From an uncultured Roseburia sp. (GTDB lineage: Bacteria; Bacillota; Clostridia; Lachnospirales; Lachnospiraceae): a stretch of 64,000 bases of DNA. Position numbers and translations under genes: made by a program. The stretch covers positions 1 to 64,000 of the forward strand of contig UQNW01000014.1 of the NCBI GenBank assembly GCA_900542495.1, given 5' to 3'. Below the pieces are notes generated by a model that saw only the letters and a program-made list of their open reading frames with translations, had not been told where the DNA came from and made no database searches. Numbering within the stretch: position 1 is the stretch's first letter; the number at the start of each line of letters is the position of its first letter. Shown one piece after another: positions 19,553 through 27,936 of this stretch.

Positions 19553-19635
19553 AAAAACTTCCCCTTTTTTCTCATTCCAACTACTTTTTATCATACCATT
19601 TTTCCCCTTTTTCCGCAATGAATCTTAAACGCGCA

Positions 19636-19667
19636 AAAGCGCTACCCAATTTTTTTGAGTAGCGTTT
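19636..19667 (-). terminator. probable terminator after the ABC permease genes
   Basis: Complementary arms CGCTAC (19640-19645) and GTAGCG (19659-19664) extend with an AAA/TTT flank, and a short T-run follows on the minus strand. It lies about 55 bp beyond the permease stop and just before the binding-protein gene of the YesMN unit, separating the two units. The U-tract is short. Confidence 0.5.
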
Positions 19668-19721
19668 CTGCTTATATCTATTTAGAGAAGAATATGGTAA
19701 AGGCTATGTTATGTACTATGA

Positions 19722-20558
19722 TCATTCTTTTACAGCACCTGCGGAAATACTGCTGATGATGTATTTTGAGAAGAATGCAAATACAAGTAAAATCGGAATA
19801 ACCGAAATTGCAACTGCGAGGTAAATCGCACCCTGATTTGCGGTAATATCGGTCGAAGATTTTAAGGTTGCCATCATAACCGGCAAAGTAAACTTCTCGT
19901 TTTTATTTAAAATGATCATAGGTAACAGGTATGCATTCCATCCACCGATGAATCCCATGATACTCATGGTTGCAATTCCAGGTGACATGATTGGGATTGC
20001 AATTCTGTGGAATGTATATAACTCGCTTGCTCCGTCAATTCTGGCTGCCTCGATCAGGGAAGGCGGCATGACAGAAAGTACATACTGTCTTAAGAAGAAC
20101 ACCGTTCCCGGTGACGCAATTGCCGGAATAATCAGAGGAATGTAGGAGTTTACCAGATGCAGTTTTGTACATAAATTGTAGAAACCGATTAGTCCAAGCT
20201 GTCCCGGTATCATCATGAAAATTAAGATTGTCATGAATAATACTTTATTTCCTTTGAATTTGTACATTGCCAGTGCATATGCTGTCATCGCTGAGAAATA
20301 TGCACAGAGCAGAGTTGATGGAATTGCTACTTTCAAACTGTTCCACATACCTAAGAACAGATTGAAATATTTAAATACGGTATCCCAGTTATCTTTTAAA
20401 TGTGTACTTGGAACCAGTGTAAATGATTTCATGATCTCTGCACCGCTTCGTGTCGCATTCACCATCATAAGCAGGAATGGAAGCATACAGATGACACCAA
20501 GCAGGATTAGTAATATGTATAAAATTGTTTTTTTGACTTTATATCCAACGCCGTTCAT
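19722..20558 (-). CDS. carbohydrate ABC transporter permease (MalG/LacG type)
   Basis: The 278-aa protein has six predicted membrane helices and the EAA loop of binding-protein-dependent permeases (LIEAARIDGASELYTFHRIAIP). It pairs with the upstream permease (12-bp gap) and the lipoprotein at 21.7 kb to import an oligosaccharide. No ATPase gene is nearby; in this family a shared MsmK/MalK-type ATPase encoded elsewhere normally energises such importers. The start has AAGGAGG at proper spacing. Confidence 0.93.
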   Translation of the reverse strand: MNGVGYKVKKTILYILLILLGVICMLPFLLMMVNATRSGAEIMKSFTLVPSTHLKDNWDTVFKYFNLFLGMWNSLKVAIPSTLLCAYFSAMTAYALAMYKFKGNKVLFMTILIFMMIPGQLGLIGFYNLCTKLHLVNSYIPLIIPAIASPGTVFFLRQYVLSVMPPSLIEAARIDGASELYTFHRIAIPIMSPGIATMSIMGFIGGWNAYLLPMIILNKNEKFTLPVMMATLKSSTDITANQGAIYLAVAISVIPILLVFAFFSKYIISSISAGAVKE

Positions 20559-20569
20559 AATGTTCCTCC

Positions 20570-21541
20570 TTATTTGCTTTTAGCAGCCCGCTTTTTAGCA
20601 CGGCGGGATGCAGCTTTTTCTTCGTCTCCGTTAAACACTTTCAACTGGATCACAGAGACTGCTAAGATGATAAGGAATAATACATAGGCAATTGCAGATG
20701 CATAACCTGTCTGGGTTGTTCCTGTTGTAAATCCAAATTTATAGAGATACATTACCACTGTGTATACGGAGTTATAAGATGCTCCAGCAGGATTTGACAT
20801 CAAATACGGCAGGTCGAACATCTGTAAACCACCGATCAATGATGTGATCGCTACATAGAGTAACATTGGTCTTAATAATGGTAATGTGATTTTTCCAAAT
20901 ACGGTCCATCTTCCGGCTCCGTCAATTGCTGCTGCTTCAAAATAATCTTTTGAGATTCCCTGCACACCAGCCATTAACATGATAAAGGAATTTCCAAACC
21001 ACATCCAGGAACTGATCACTGCAATGGTAACTCCTGCTGTAGCGGAAGAACCAAGCCAGTCAATCGGATTGTAGCTTGCTCCAAATAACCGATAGATAGA
21101 TGCAATAATCTGATTAAACGTTCCATAACGCCAATCTAATAATGTCTGAAATAAAAATGCAACAGATGTTGCTGCGATTAAGTTTGGTAAGTAATAAATA
21201 ACACGGAAAACTCCAAGTCCCTTGATTTTGTATTTGATATCACTGAATACAATTGTAAGTAAAAATGCAAGTCCGAGCTGTAACACGATATTTACACCCC
21301 AGATCCTTACGGTGTTCCAAAGCGCTCTCCAGAAAAATTTATCTGTGAGTACACGCTTGTAATTATCAAACCAGACCCAGGATGTCACGCCGACTCCTGC
21401 GATCTTGGCGTTTGTAAAACTGAAATATAAGGTTCTTAATACCGGATAAACACTAAAAATACAAAATACAATAACAAATGGTAAAACAAAGAGATATCCC
21501 ACGTTATCATATTTTTTCAAACCATTTTTATTCTTTCCCAT
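20570..21541 (-). CDS. carbohydrate ABC transporter permease (MalF type)
   Basis: The 323-aa protein has six or seven hydrophobic helices and the EAA motif DYFEAAAIDGAGRWTVFGKITLPLL. It is the MalF-like partner of the following gene. The C terminus is strongly basic (KAASRRAKKRAAKSK), facing the cytoplasm. It is separated from the binding-protein gene by 167 bp holding a long stem-loop, which fits the usual higher expression of the binding protein. Confidence 0.93.
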   Translation of the reverse strand: MGKNKNGLKKYDNVGYLFVLPFVIVFCIFSVYPVLRTLYFSFTNAKIAGVGVTSWVWFDNYKRVLTDKFFWRALWNTVRIWGVNIVLQLGLAFLLTIVFSDIKYKIKGLGVFRVIYYLPNLIAATSVAFLFQTLLDWRYGTFNQIIASIYRLFGASYNPIDWLGSSATAGVTIAVISSWMWFGNSFIMLMAGVQGISKDYFEAAAIDGAGRWTVFGKITLPLLRPMLLYVAITSLIGGLQMFDLPYLMSNPAGASYNSVYTVVMYLYKFGFTTGTTQTGYASAIAYVLFLIILAVSVIQLKVFNGDEEKAASRRAKKRAAKSK

Positions 21542-21582
21542 ATTCTGCCATTCTCCTTCTTCCTTGTTCGTTCTTACAGGTA

Positions 21583-21631
21583 ATTGTGAAACTCTGATTC
21601 AGGTTGAGAAGATTGTGAAGAATTAACAAAA
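21583..21631 (+). repeat. copy C of a three-copy 49-bp element
   Basis: This copy matches 9320-9368 at about 41 of 49 positions, without gaps. The word ATTGTGAA occurs at both 21583 and 21612, a 29-bp repeat. Its right half forms one arm of the intercistronic stem-loop at 21612-21656. Confidence 0.7.
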
Positions 21632-21656
21632 CAAGCTTTTGTCAATTCTCCACAAT
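21612..21656 (-). promoter_or_regulatory. 20-bp intercistronic stem-loop between binding protein and permease genes
   Basis: On the minus strand ATTGTGGAGAATTGACAAAA pairs fully with TTTTGTTAATTCTTCACAAT, using two G-U pairs, around a 5-base loop. No U-tract follows, so it is more likely an mRNA-stabilising or processing element that keeps binding-protein mRNA more abundant than permease mRNA, as known for malE-malF type operons. Confidence 0.65.
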
Positions 21657-21708
21657 TTAATCTAATTTATTTAAGAGTTTCTCTTTTTGTTCAGAACGAA
21701 TATGCTTC

Positions 21709-23112
21709 TTATCGATTTACTGTAATTTCTGGATAAGTTGCTTCAATTGTATCGTAGAAATCAGAGATTGCTTCGTCCTTTGTCTTCTCACCAGTTTTAA
21801 CTGCGGAGACTGCATTTCCCCAGGCATCGCCGATACCTTTGTCGTATCTTGTTACTTTGGAAGTATCAATGTACTGTGCCTGATCTAACCAGAACTGGTA
21901 TAATTTCTCACCACCATAAATCTGGTTCTCATCATCTTTGTGTTTCTCAAGAGCTGATTTTAAGGAAACTGTATCACCCTGTGAGTAATCGATCCACCAG
22001 TCAGCTGTGTCTTCATTTAATGTACAGAATTTTATGAATTCCCATGCAGTGTCTTTTCTTTCAGACTGGGAAGAAATACCAATATATGTACCACCGTCAA
22101 ATCCTGCTGCTGGTCCAGAACAAACGCCCCATAATCCGGAAGTTTCACCTACGTTATCTCTCATTGTAAGTACGCCCCAGGAAGGAAGACCAAATGCGAA
22201 TACTGTTGTTGTGTCAAGTCCTTCAGTTGCTTCTGCGAACTGATCTGCATCCCATACGTTAACAGAATCATCTGCATAAGACTGGATATCTGCTGTTAAG
22301 ATAGGTACCTCGCCAGCCATAGCCTGATACCAAGGTGTTGACCACTGGTTTGCATATGCTGTCAAATCATTCTGATATAAGTCAACACAAAGATCCATAT
22401 AATCGATTCTGGACTGGTCTACATTTAATGTTCCATCTACTACCCATGCACTGTCACCGGAGAATACGTTCATCTCTGCATCAGAAGAGAAGATTCTGTA
22501 TCCAGCGTCTTTTAATGTCTGGGCTGTCTCTAAGATTGTAGGATAATCTTTGAATAATTTTCCAACTTCGTCAGGATCATCTGTTCCAAATACTTCTTTT
22601 GCGATATCTCTTCTATAGTAGATACCTGCTGGTGTGATCTGGTAAGAGATTGCTCTCTGGATACCGTCAGCATCCTGTCCTACCTGCCATACATAATCAA
22701 CGATCTGATCTGCATAATCCTGTGCATTGTATGGTGCCTGGTTCAAATCTTCGAAGAAACCTGCGTCAAAGAAATCATCTAACATCTTTGGCTCACCAAC
22801 GATGATATCCGGTTCTTTCTCTCCAGCAAGTAATGCTGTCTGAACTTTTGTTGGATAATCAGCTGGTTCAATTACGACTGTGTCAACCTCCACTCCGGTT
22901 GCTTCCTGGAACTTGTCCCCAAAGTCAATTAAGTCATTTGACAATGTCCATACAACCAGTTTGTCATCGCTAGATGCCTCTGCTTTGCTTGTGCTTCCTT
23001 TGCTCTCTGTTCCTGCTGCACTGTCACTTGTGCTTGCGGTGTCCCCACATGCTGCCATGGATAATGTCATGGCACTGACGAGCAATACTGATACTACTTT
23101 TTTCCAGTTCAT
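21709..23112 (-). CDS. sugar ABC transporter substrate-binding lipoprotein
   Basis: The 467-aa protein has a signal peptide with lipobox SMAAC (C22), a Ser/Thr-rich linker to about residue 48, and a family-1 solute-binding fold (GVEVDTVVIEPADYPTKVQTAL; TAWEFIKFCTLNEDTADWW). It captures an oligosaccharide for the two permeases that follow. Gene order after GH30 and two phosphorylases suggests beta-gluco-oligosaccharides. The start has GGAGG 8 bp upstream. A CAAC/GTTG-rich inverted motif near 23136-23147 might be an operator. Confidence 0.92.
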   Translation of the reverse strand: MNWKKVVSVLLVSAMTLSMAACGDTASTSDSAAGTESKGSTSKAEASSDDKLVVWTLSNDLIDFGDKFQEATGVEVDTVVIEPADYPTKVQTALLAGEKEPDIIVGEPKMLDDFFDAGFFEDLNQAPYNAQDYADQIVDYVWQVGQDADGIQRAISYQITPAGIYYRRDIAKEVFGTDDPDEVGKLFKDYPTILETAQTLKDAGYRIFSSDAEMNVFSGDSAWVVDGTLNVDQSRIDYMDLCVDLYQNDLTAYANQWSTPWYQAMAGEVPILTADIQSYADDSVNVWDADQFAEATEGLDTTTVFAFGLPSWGVLTMRDNVGETSGLWGVCSGPAAGFDGGTYIGISSQSERKDTAWEFIKFCTLNEDTADWWIDYSQGDTVSLKSALEKHKDDENQIYGGEKLYQFWLDQAQYIDTSKVTRYDKGIGDAWGNAVSAVKTGEKTKDEAISDFYDTIEATYPEITVNR

Positions 23113-23236
23113 AAATACATCCTCCTTGTATATAACAACGTTTGTTGTTTGTTGATAATTGAATTATAAGAGGATTCTCCTCTTGTAAAAATGTACCAAA
23201 TTTTAAAATGGTGTCTTTTTTTTAGGTGTTCTTTTT

Positions 23237-24589
23237 TTAATAAAGAACTGTCTGGATGCTGTGAGGTGCCAAAACACCTTCCGTGCCCTGATATCCTGCG
23301 TCTTTTGTCATTTCACGCAGCGTGTACGGAATTTCTTTTTCAGACTTGTTCAATAAAATTGCCACGCGTTCTCCGTCCGGATTTAAAAATGCAGTGACTT
23401 CCAGTCCGTCTGTATAGCGGGAAGTGCCGATTTTTACCGCTCCTTCCTTGATATAGCGGCTGAAATGACCAATATAATAGTAAGTCAGTCTCTTTTCATA
23501 GCTGTCTTTCTCCGGCGTACACATAATCGGTGCAGCACAGAAGTTACCTACATGGTTTGGACCGCCTTTTTCATCCAAGAGCAGATTCCAGTCAAGTGAT
23601 GCATTGATTCCAGCGTTTAAATTGCCTAAAATATCATGTGCATACATTTCTGCCTTGTAGATTTCCCCGGAATCTGCAAAACGGGAATACTCCACACAGC
23701 CCTCTGTAAAGAAAATTTCTTTTTCCGGGTACTGCTTACGTACCATTTCGATCGTCTCGAAATGATCTCCGGTATACCAGTGGATTGCCTCTCCTCTGAC
23801 ATATTTTCTCGTCTTTTCATCTGCGATCACTTCTTTGAAGCGCTGATAACCTTCCTCTTTGTTGTGATCCCACACAAAAATGCCAATGTCCGAAAGTCCG
23901 GCTTCCTCTAACTTTGGTCCAAGATAATCTCTTACAAAACGGCTCTCGTCCTCAGATGTATAAATGCAGGAATCCCATGTCTGAACAGCCATAGGCTCGT
24001 TCTGTATGATAAGCCCCTCAATATCTGCGCCCTCTTTCTGATAAGCTTTGATAAATTTCACAAAATAATCCGCCCATGTAGCATAATATTCCTCTTTTAA
24101 TTTACCGCCGTGGTTCATCTCTCCGTTTGTTTTCATAAAAGCCGGTGGGGACCATGGAGACATTAATAATTTCAGTCCCGTCGTATTCATTCCTTCCGCT
24201 GTTTTTGCATTGGCCGCCACGAAAAATGGAAGAATTTCCTTTTTGTCATGGGAAATGTCAAATGTCTCTAACTTATCATCTCCCTCTTTGATATACGTGT
24301 AATTTCCAAGCGCAAAATCACAGCTGTTCATATGAATGCGCCCGATGTTGTAGCGAAGTCCTGTTCTGCCAAAATATGCCTCGATGATCTCGTTCTGTTT
24401 TTCTTCACTCATGCCGGCATAGACATGTGCTGATGCTTCTGTGAGTGCCCCGCCAAACCCATGAAAGGTCTGGTATGTCACATCCGGGCAGATGTTGACC
24501 ACATGCATGCAGTCCTCCACCTGTACGGCTTCTTTTTCTGTCTCCTCCCAGAATTTCTTGTTTTCATAGTCTGTTGTGATAATTTTCAT
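23237..24589 (-). CDS. GH30 beta-glycosidase (beta-1,6-glucosidase/glucosylceramidase-like)
   Basis: The 450-aa protein shows clear GH30 features: FHGFGGALTEASA near the N terminus, LLMSPWSPPAFMKTNG, acid/base E198 in IQNEP and nucleophile E296 in FFTEG. A C-terminal beta domain contains FLNPDGERVAILLN. There is no signal peptide, so it acts on imported oligosaccharides. GH30 members near its size cleave beta-glucosides, often beta-1,6 linkages, which fits the removal of branches from laminarin-type or fungal glucan beside the phosphorylases here. It lies 124 bp before the binding-protein gene in the same direction. Confidence 0.87.
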   Translation of the reverse strand: MKIITTDYENKKFWEETEKEAVQVEDCMHVVNICPDVTYQTFHGFGGALTEASAHVYAGMSEEKQNEIIEAYFGRTGLRYNIGRIHMNSCDFALGNYTYIKEGDDKLETFDISHDKKEILPFFVAANAKTAEGMNTTGLKLLMSPWSPPAFMKTNGEMNHGGKLKEEYYATWADYFVKFIKAYQKEGADIEGLIIQNEPMAVQTWDSCIYTSEDESRFVRDYLGPKLEEAGLSDIGIFVWDHNKEEGYQRFKEVIADEKTRKYVRGEAIHWYTGDHFETIEMVRKQYPEKEIFFTEGCVEYSRFADSGEIYKAEMYAHDILGNLNAGINASLDWNLLLDEKGGPNHVGNFCAAPIMCTPEKDSYEKRLTYYYIGHFSRYIKEGAVKIGTSRYTDGLEVTAFLNPDGERVAILLNKSEKEIPYTLREMTKDAGYQGTEGVLAPHSIQTVLY

Positions 24590-24625
24590 CTGATACCTCC
24601 TCGTTTTTATTTCAATTTAGATTAA

Positions 24626-24720
24626 AAGGTCTGCTCGATTACTTTCATTAGTAAATTGCACAAGGAAACTTTCAATATTTCTTTGTGCAATTTGCTATCA
24701 AAACCGAACAAGCAGACCTT
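24626..24720 (-). promoter_or_regulatory. nested double stem-loop between phosphorylase and GH30 genes
   Basis: A 10-bp outer stem (AAGGTCTGCT 24626-24635 with AGCAGACCTT 24711-24720) encloses an 11-bp inner stem (AAATTGCACAA 24653-24663 with TTGTGCAATTT 24683-24693). It begins three bases after the phosphorylase stop codon. On the minus strand only TTTTAAT follows the outer stem, so it may be a partial terminator or an mRNA processing/stability element. Confidence 0.7.
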
Positions 24721-24722
24721 CT

Positions 24723-27700
24723 CTACCGAATATTGATCTCAATCGCTGTCACGAGTCCGTCCCGGATATCCCTTGCAATTTTTTCTCCGGCGATCGCGGT
24801 GTTCACATTTGCAACGCTTCCATTCTCATAAGTAAACTTCATGGACGTGATCTCATAACGCCCCGGAATGTAATCGGCGACATCTGCAAACTGATAAGTT
24901 ACTTTTGTCTTTCCAAATAACATGGCAGATACTTTTCCATTCTCCGGGATCAGATATGCCGGAACTGCCGGCTGCGGTGTAAAATACAGTTCCCCATTTT
25001 TCATGGATAAAATATGGCTGCCGAACATCATCTGTTTCCACATGCTGATAAACTCGATCGTCGAACCACTTAAGCGCGCCACAAAACCTTTGCCGTGGTA
25101 TGCCTTGTTTGGATTTTTGCTACTTGCAATGAAAGAAGAATTTTCATAAATACTTCTTCCGTACACTTCTTTATCTAAAAATGGAATGGCTGCTTTGTGA
25201 AAATCTTCAAAAAATACCTCATACATCCCATTTCTGATCAGCTCTAACAGATATTTGTATTCCATATGAAGCCAGATAGACTCATTTTCCAGCCAGCCCG
25301 GTGTAAATGCTCTCGCCCTTCCAAGTTCAAACGAAGCATCCTGCAGCGAAGCATTGACTTTATACATAGACAGTTTTTCATCATACAGATCACTGTGTCT
25401 CACCTGCTCATACAGTTTTGCTTTTTTCTCTTTTGTGGTCTTTAATTTGAGATAACGAACTGGTCCCTCCAGAAAATACGGCACTTCCTGTACGGAAAAT
25501 TTCAGCGGTTCATAGCCGTCTTTTACCTTCTTATATTCTGAAACTTCATAGGTAAAATACGTCGGGCAGATACCATTTCCCAATATGCAGGCTTTTTCAA
25601 TACCACAGGATACTGTCTCTGCCAATTCCGTTAAAATCTTCACAACTTTTTCTGTGGAAACAAGATATTTAATGCCGGTAATTCCTTCGAATACTTTTTT
25701 GCGGTAAGCCTCTTTTGCATCATTGATCTGATTCCAGAAAGAAAGGATCTCGCCCTCTCTTTTGATTTCTTCTGCTGACTGGAATCCCTGTTTTTTGCAG
25801 AACATGACCGCATCTTTTTCACTCGCATTGATCAGGTCAAGCTGCTGTAAGAAATCAGCAAATTCCTCGATCAGTTCGAGTTCTCCCGGATAGCGTTTTA
25901 ATGCGCTGATCGTAAATTCGAACATTCTGGCAAGTTCATAGGTCTCTGCCATGGAAGAACCGAACATTCCCGGCATACCATTTAACGCATCATACCAGCC
26001 CGGTTTTCCACCTTCCATCTCAATACCCATGCCATAAGAATCCAATGCTGCAAACTTTGTGGCACAGAGCAATACCAGTTTTTCCAATAAAGTCATTTTT
26101 AACACTTTTCCGGTCTGGTTTGACTCGCGCACCAGTTTTTCCTCTGTGTTTCTGCGGCTTTTCTCATCTAACGCATGATATTGCCGCAAACCGTTTTCCG
26201 TTTCCGCATAACGTCTGCGTCTCGGATTGATATTGACCTGTGAGAGGAATGTCGTGTAATCTCTCTCATACAATAATTCCTTCTCCTTTTCCGGGAACAC
26301 TTCCAGATAGTCTTCCACAAGATCAAGGTTATATGTCCAATGGTCGCTCCAGTAACCTTCGAGGAAATTGCCATTCACCAATCCGTCTGCCTGATCGATG
26401 ATCTGGAAAAACAGATTTTTGGTTTCTTTCTCGCCGATTTTTTCTTCTAACTTCCGGTATAAGGTACCAGGTGTGAATGGTTTTTTGATAAGCTCGCCAA
26501 GTTCCTGCTTCTCCTGTTTTGTCTGAAACAGATTTTCATGCAGTGACAACAGGCTTTCTGCCTTTTCTTCCGCCACCTGATAGGTGAGTTTTTCCACGCC
26601 GAGCGGATTGTATCCGTCTAACTGGATCAGACTGTAAAATTCTTTGATATTCTCACGTCCCACAAAAGGAGCAAAAAAAGTGTCACATCTGCGGTTCTGG
26701 TTTACATCCCTGAAATTGCCGTTTCCCTGCGAATAAAACTCTGGCAGCATGGAAAAGTAGTTGTAATCACGCTCAAGATCGCCATGTTTTCTGGAATACA
26801 CGTAAAAGATCTTATGATTTCCAAGGCGGATCGGATAGCCGCCTCGCAACACATTATCCATGTATGTATACTTGCAATATGCATCAAAATCTTTCGATGC
26901 TGTCTCTGTCGTGATTCCACTGCAAAGCTGCTCTGCTAATTTTTCTGCCTCTTTTGCTTTCGCCTGAAAATAAGAAGCGTCCAGTTTTTTGTCTGCATAT
27001 TCCTTTAGCAGTTCTTTTTTCTCCACCTGTCCGATCACTTCATAAAAGCTTATGGACTCATTTGCAGCCAGTTTAGCTTCCACTCCATAGAAGCTGCATG
27101 GCATCTGATTCATTGTGATCTGCTCTTTTTGCAACAGTTCTTTCAGTGACTGCTGCTCGAATCCGACCGGCTTTTGTAAGGAAGTGTCATAGGAAAATAT
27201 AACGGTCGGATCAATAACCGGCTGTAATCTTTTTCCGTCTGCAAGACAACTGATTGAAAAATTGCCGCCCTCTACCTTTGTTACTGCGGCCGTATCTGCC
27301 ATACTCGCCCTCACTCTGAAATACGGGCGCTTTTCTTTCACATCCTCCACCTGCATCCATGCTTTGGCGGTCTGGCACATATTTTTTATGCTGTCAATTC
27401 CTACCCCATATGGGATCAGCGCCGGCATACCGTCTAACACTTCTATGTCCGCAGTGGTTCCATCTGTATTCGTAAGTTCTACCTTACGCACTAATGCGCC
27501 GATCTTCTCTCCCGGAAGTGTAAAGTATGTGATCTTTGCCGTGATTCCAAGACTTTCATTTTCTTCTTCGATTTCCAGTCCATTCATCGCAATTGACATA
27601 CGGTGTACCTGATTCTCATCTGAAAAAAGTTCTGTCACGCTGCCGTCTTTTTTCACAAATGTGCGGAAACCTGTGGTCTTCACGTTCTGGTAAGCCTGAT

Positions 27701-27884
27701 GTGCCGGATAAAATTCCATGATCGAATGATCTTTATTATCCACACCAAAACTGACCACACACTGTCCTCGGTTTACATAATAGCACCAGATTGGGATTCC
27801 TTTCTCTCCGGAAATACCTGGAAGAAAGCTTGCGAATGTACTCTTTTTTCCATAATTTTCGATTAAAAATTTTTCCTCTGCCAT
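24723..27884 (-). CDS. large beta-glucan phosphorylase (GH94/GH149/GH161-like)
   Basis: The 1053-aa protein resembles the long phosphorylases that cleave beta-glucans with phosphate to glucose 1-phosphate. Visible family marks are GNGNFRDVNQNRRCDTF, EGYWSDHWTYNLDL and GGKPGWYDALNGMPGMFGSSM. D632 in GWYDALNG sits where GH94 has its DWND general acid. Length and the YDALNG form point to the longer GH149/GH161 or 1,2-oligoglucan groups rather than cellobiose phosphorylase. No signal peptide. The GH30, GH94 and GH55-like neighbours make a beta-1,3-glucan phosphorylase most likely, but that is inference. Start ATG 27884 has GGAG 6 bp upstream, better than the ATG four codons earlier. Confidence 0.78.
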   Translation of the reverse strand: MAEEKFLIENYGKKSTFASFLPGISGEKGIPIWCYYVNRGQCVVSFGVDNKDHSIMEFYPAHQAYQNVKTTGFRTFVKKDGSVTELFSDENQVHRMSIAMNGLEIEEENESLGITAKITYFTLPGEKIGALVRKVELTNTDGTTADIEVLDGMPALIPYGVGIDSIKNMCQTAKAWMQVEDVKEKRPYFRVRASMADTAAVTKVEGGNFSISCLADGKRLQPVIDPTVIFSYDTSLQKPVGFEQQSLKELLQKEQITMNQMPCSFYGVEAKLAANESISFYEVIGQVEKKELLKEYADKKLDASYFQAKAKEAEKLAEQLCSGITTETASKDFDAYCKYTYMDNVLRGGYPIRLGNHKIFYVYSRKHGDLERDYNYFSMLPEFYSQGNGNFRDVNQNRRCDTFFAPFVGRENIKEFYSLIQLDGYNPLGVEKLTYQVAEEKAESLLSLHENLFQTKQEKQELGELIKKPFTPGTLYRKLEEKIGEKETKNLFFQIIDQADGLVNGNFLEGYWSDHWTYNLDLVEDYLEVFPEKEKELLYERDYTTFLSQVNINPRRRRYAETENGLRQYHALDEKSRRNTEEKLVRESNQTGKVLKMTLLEKLVLLCATKFAALDSYGMGIEMEGGKPGWYDALNGMPGMFGSSMAETYELARMFEFTISALKRYPGELELIEEFADFLQQLDLINASEKDAVMFCKKQGFQSAEEIKREGEILSFWNQINDAKEAYRKKVFEGITGIKYLVSTEKVVKILTELAETVSCGIEKACILGNGICPTYFTYEVSEYKKVKDGYEPLKFSVQEVPYFLEGPVRYLKLKTTKEKKAKLYEQVRHSDLYDEKLSMYKVNASLQDASFELGRARAFTPGWLENESIWLHMEYKYLLELIRNGMYEVFFEDFHKAAIPFLDKEVYGRSIYENSSFIASSKNPNKAYHGKGFVARLSGSTIEFISMWKQMMFGSHILSMKNGELYFTPQPAVPAYLIPENGKVSAMLFGKTKVTYQFADVADYIPGRYEITSMKFTYENGSVANVNTAIAGEKIARDIRDGLVTAIEINIR

Positions 27885-27936
27885 ATTTTTCTCCATTCCA
27901 TTCTTTATGATGTCTTCTGATACAGAACCACTTTCT

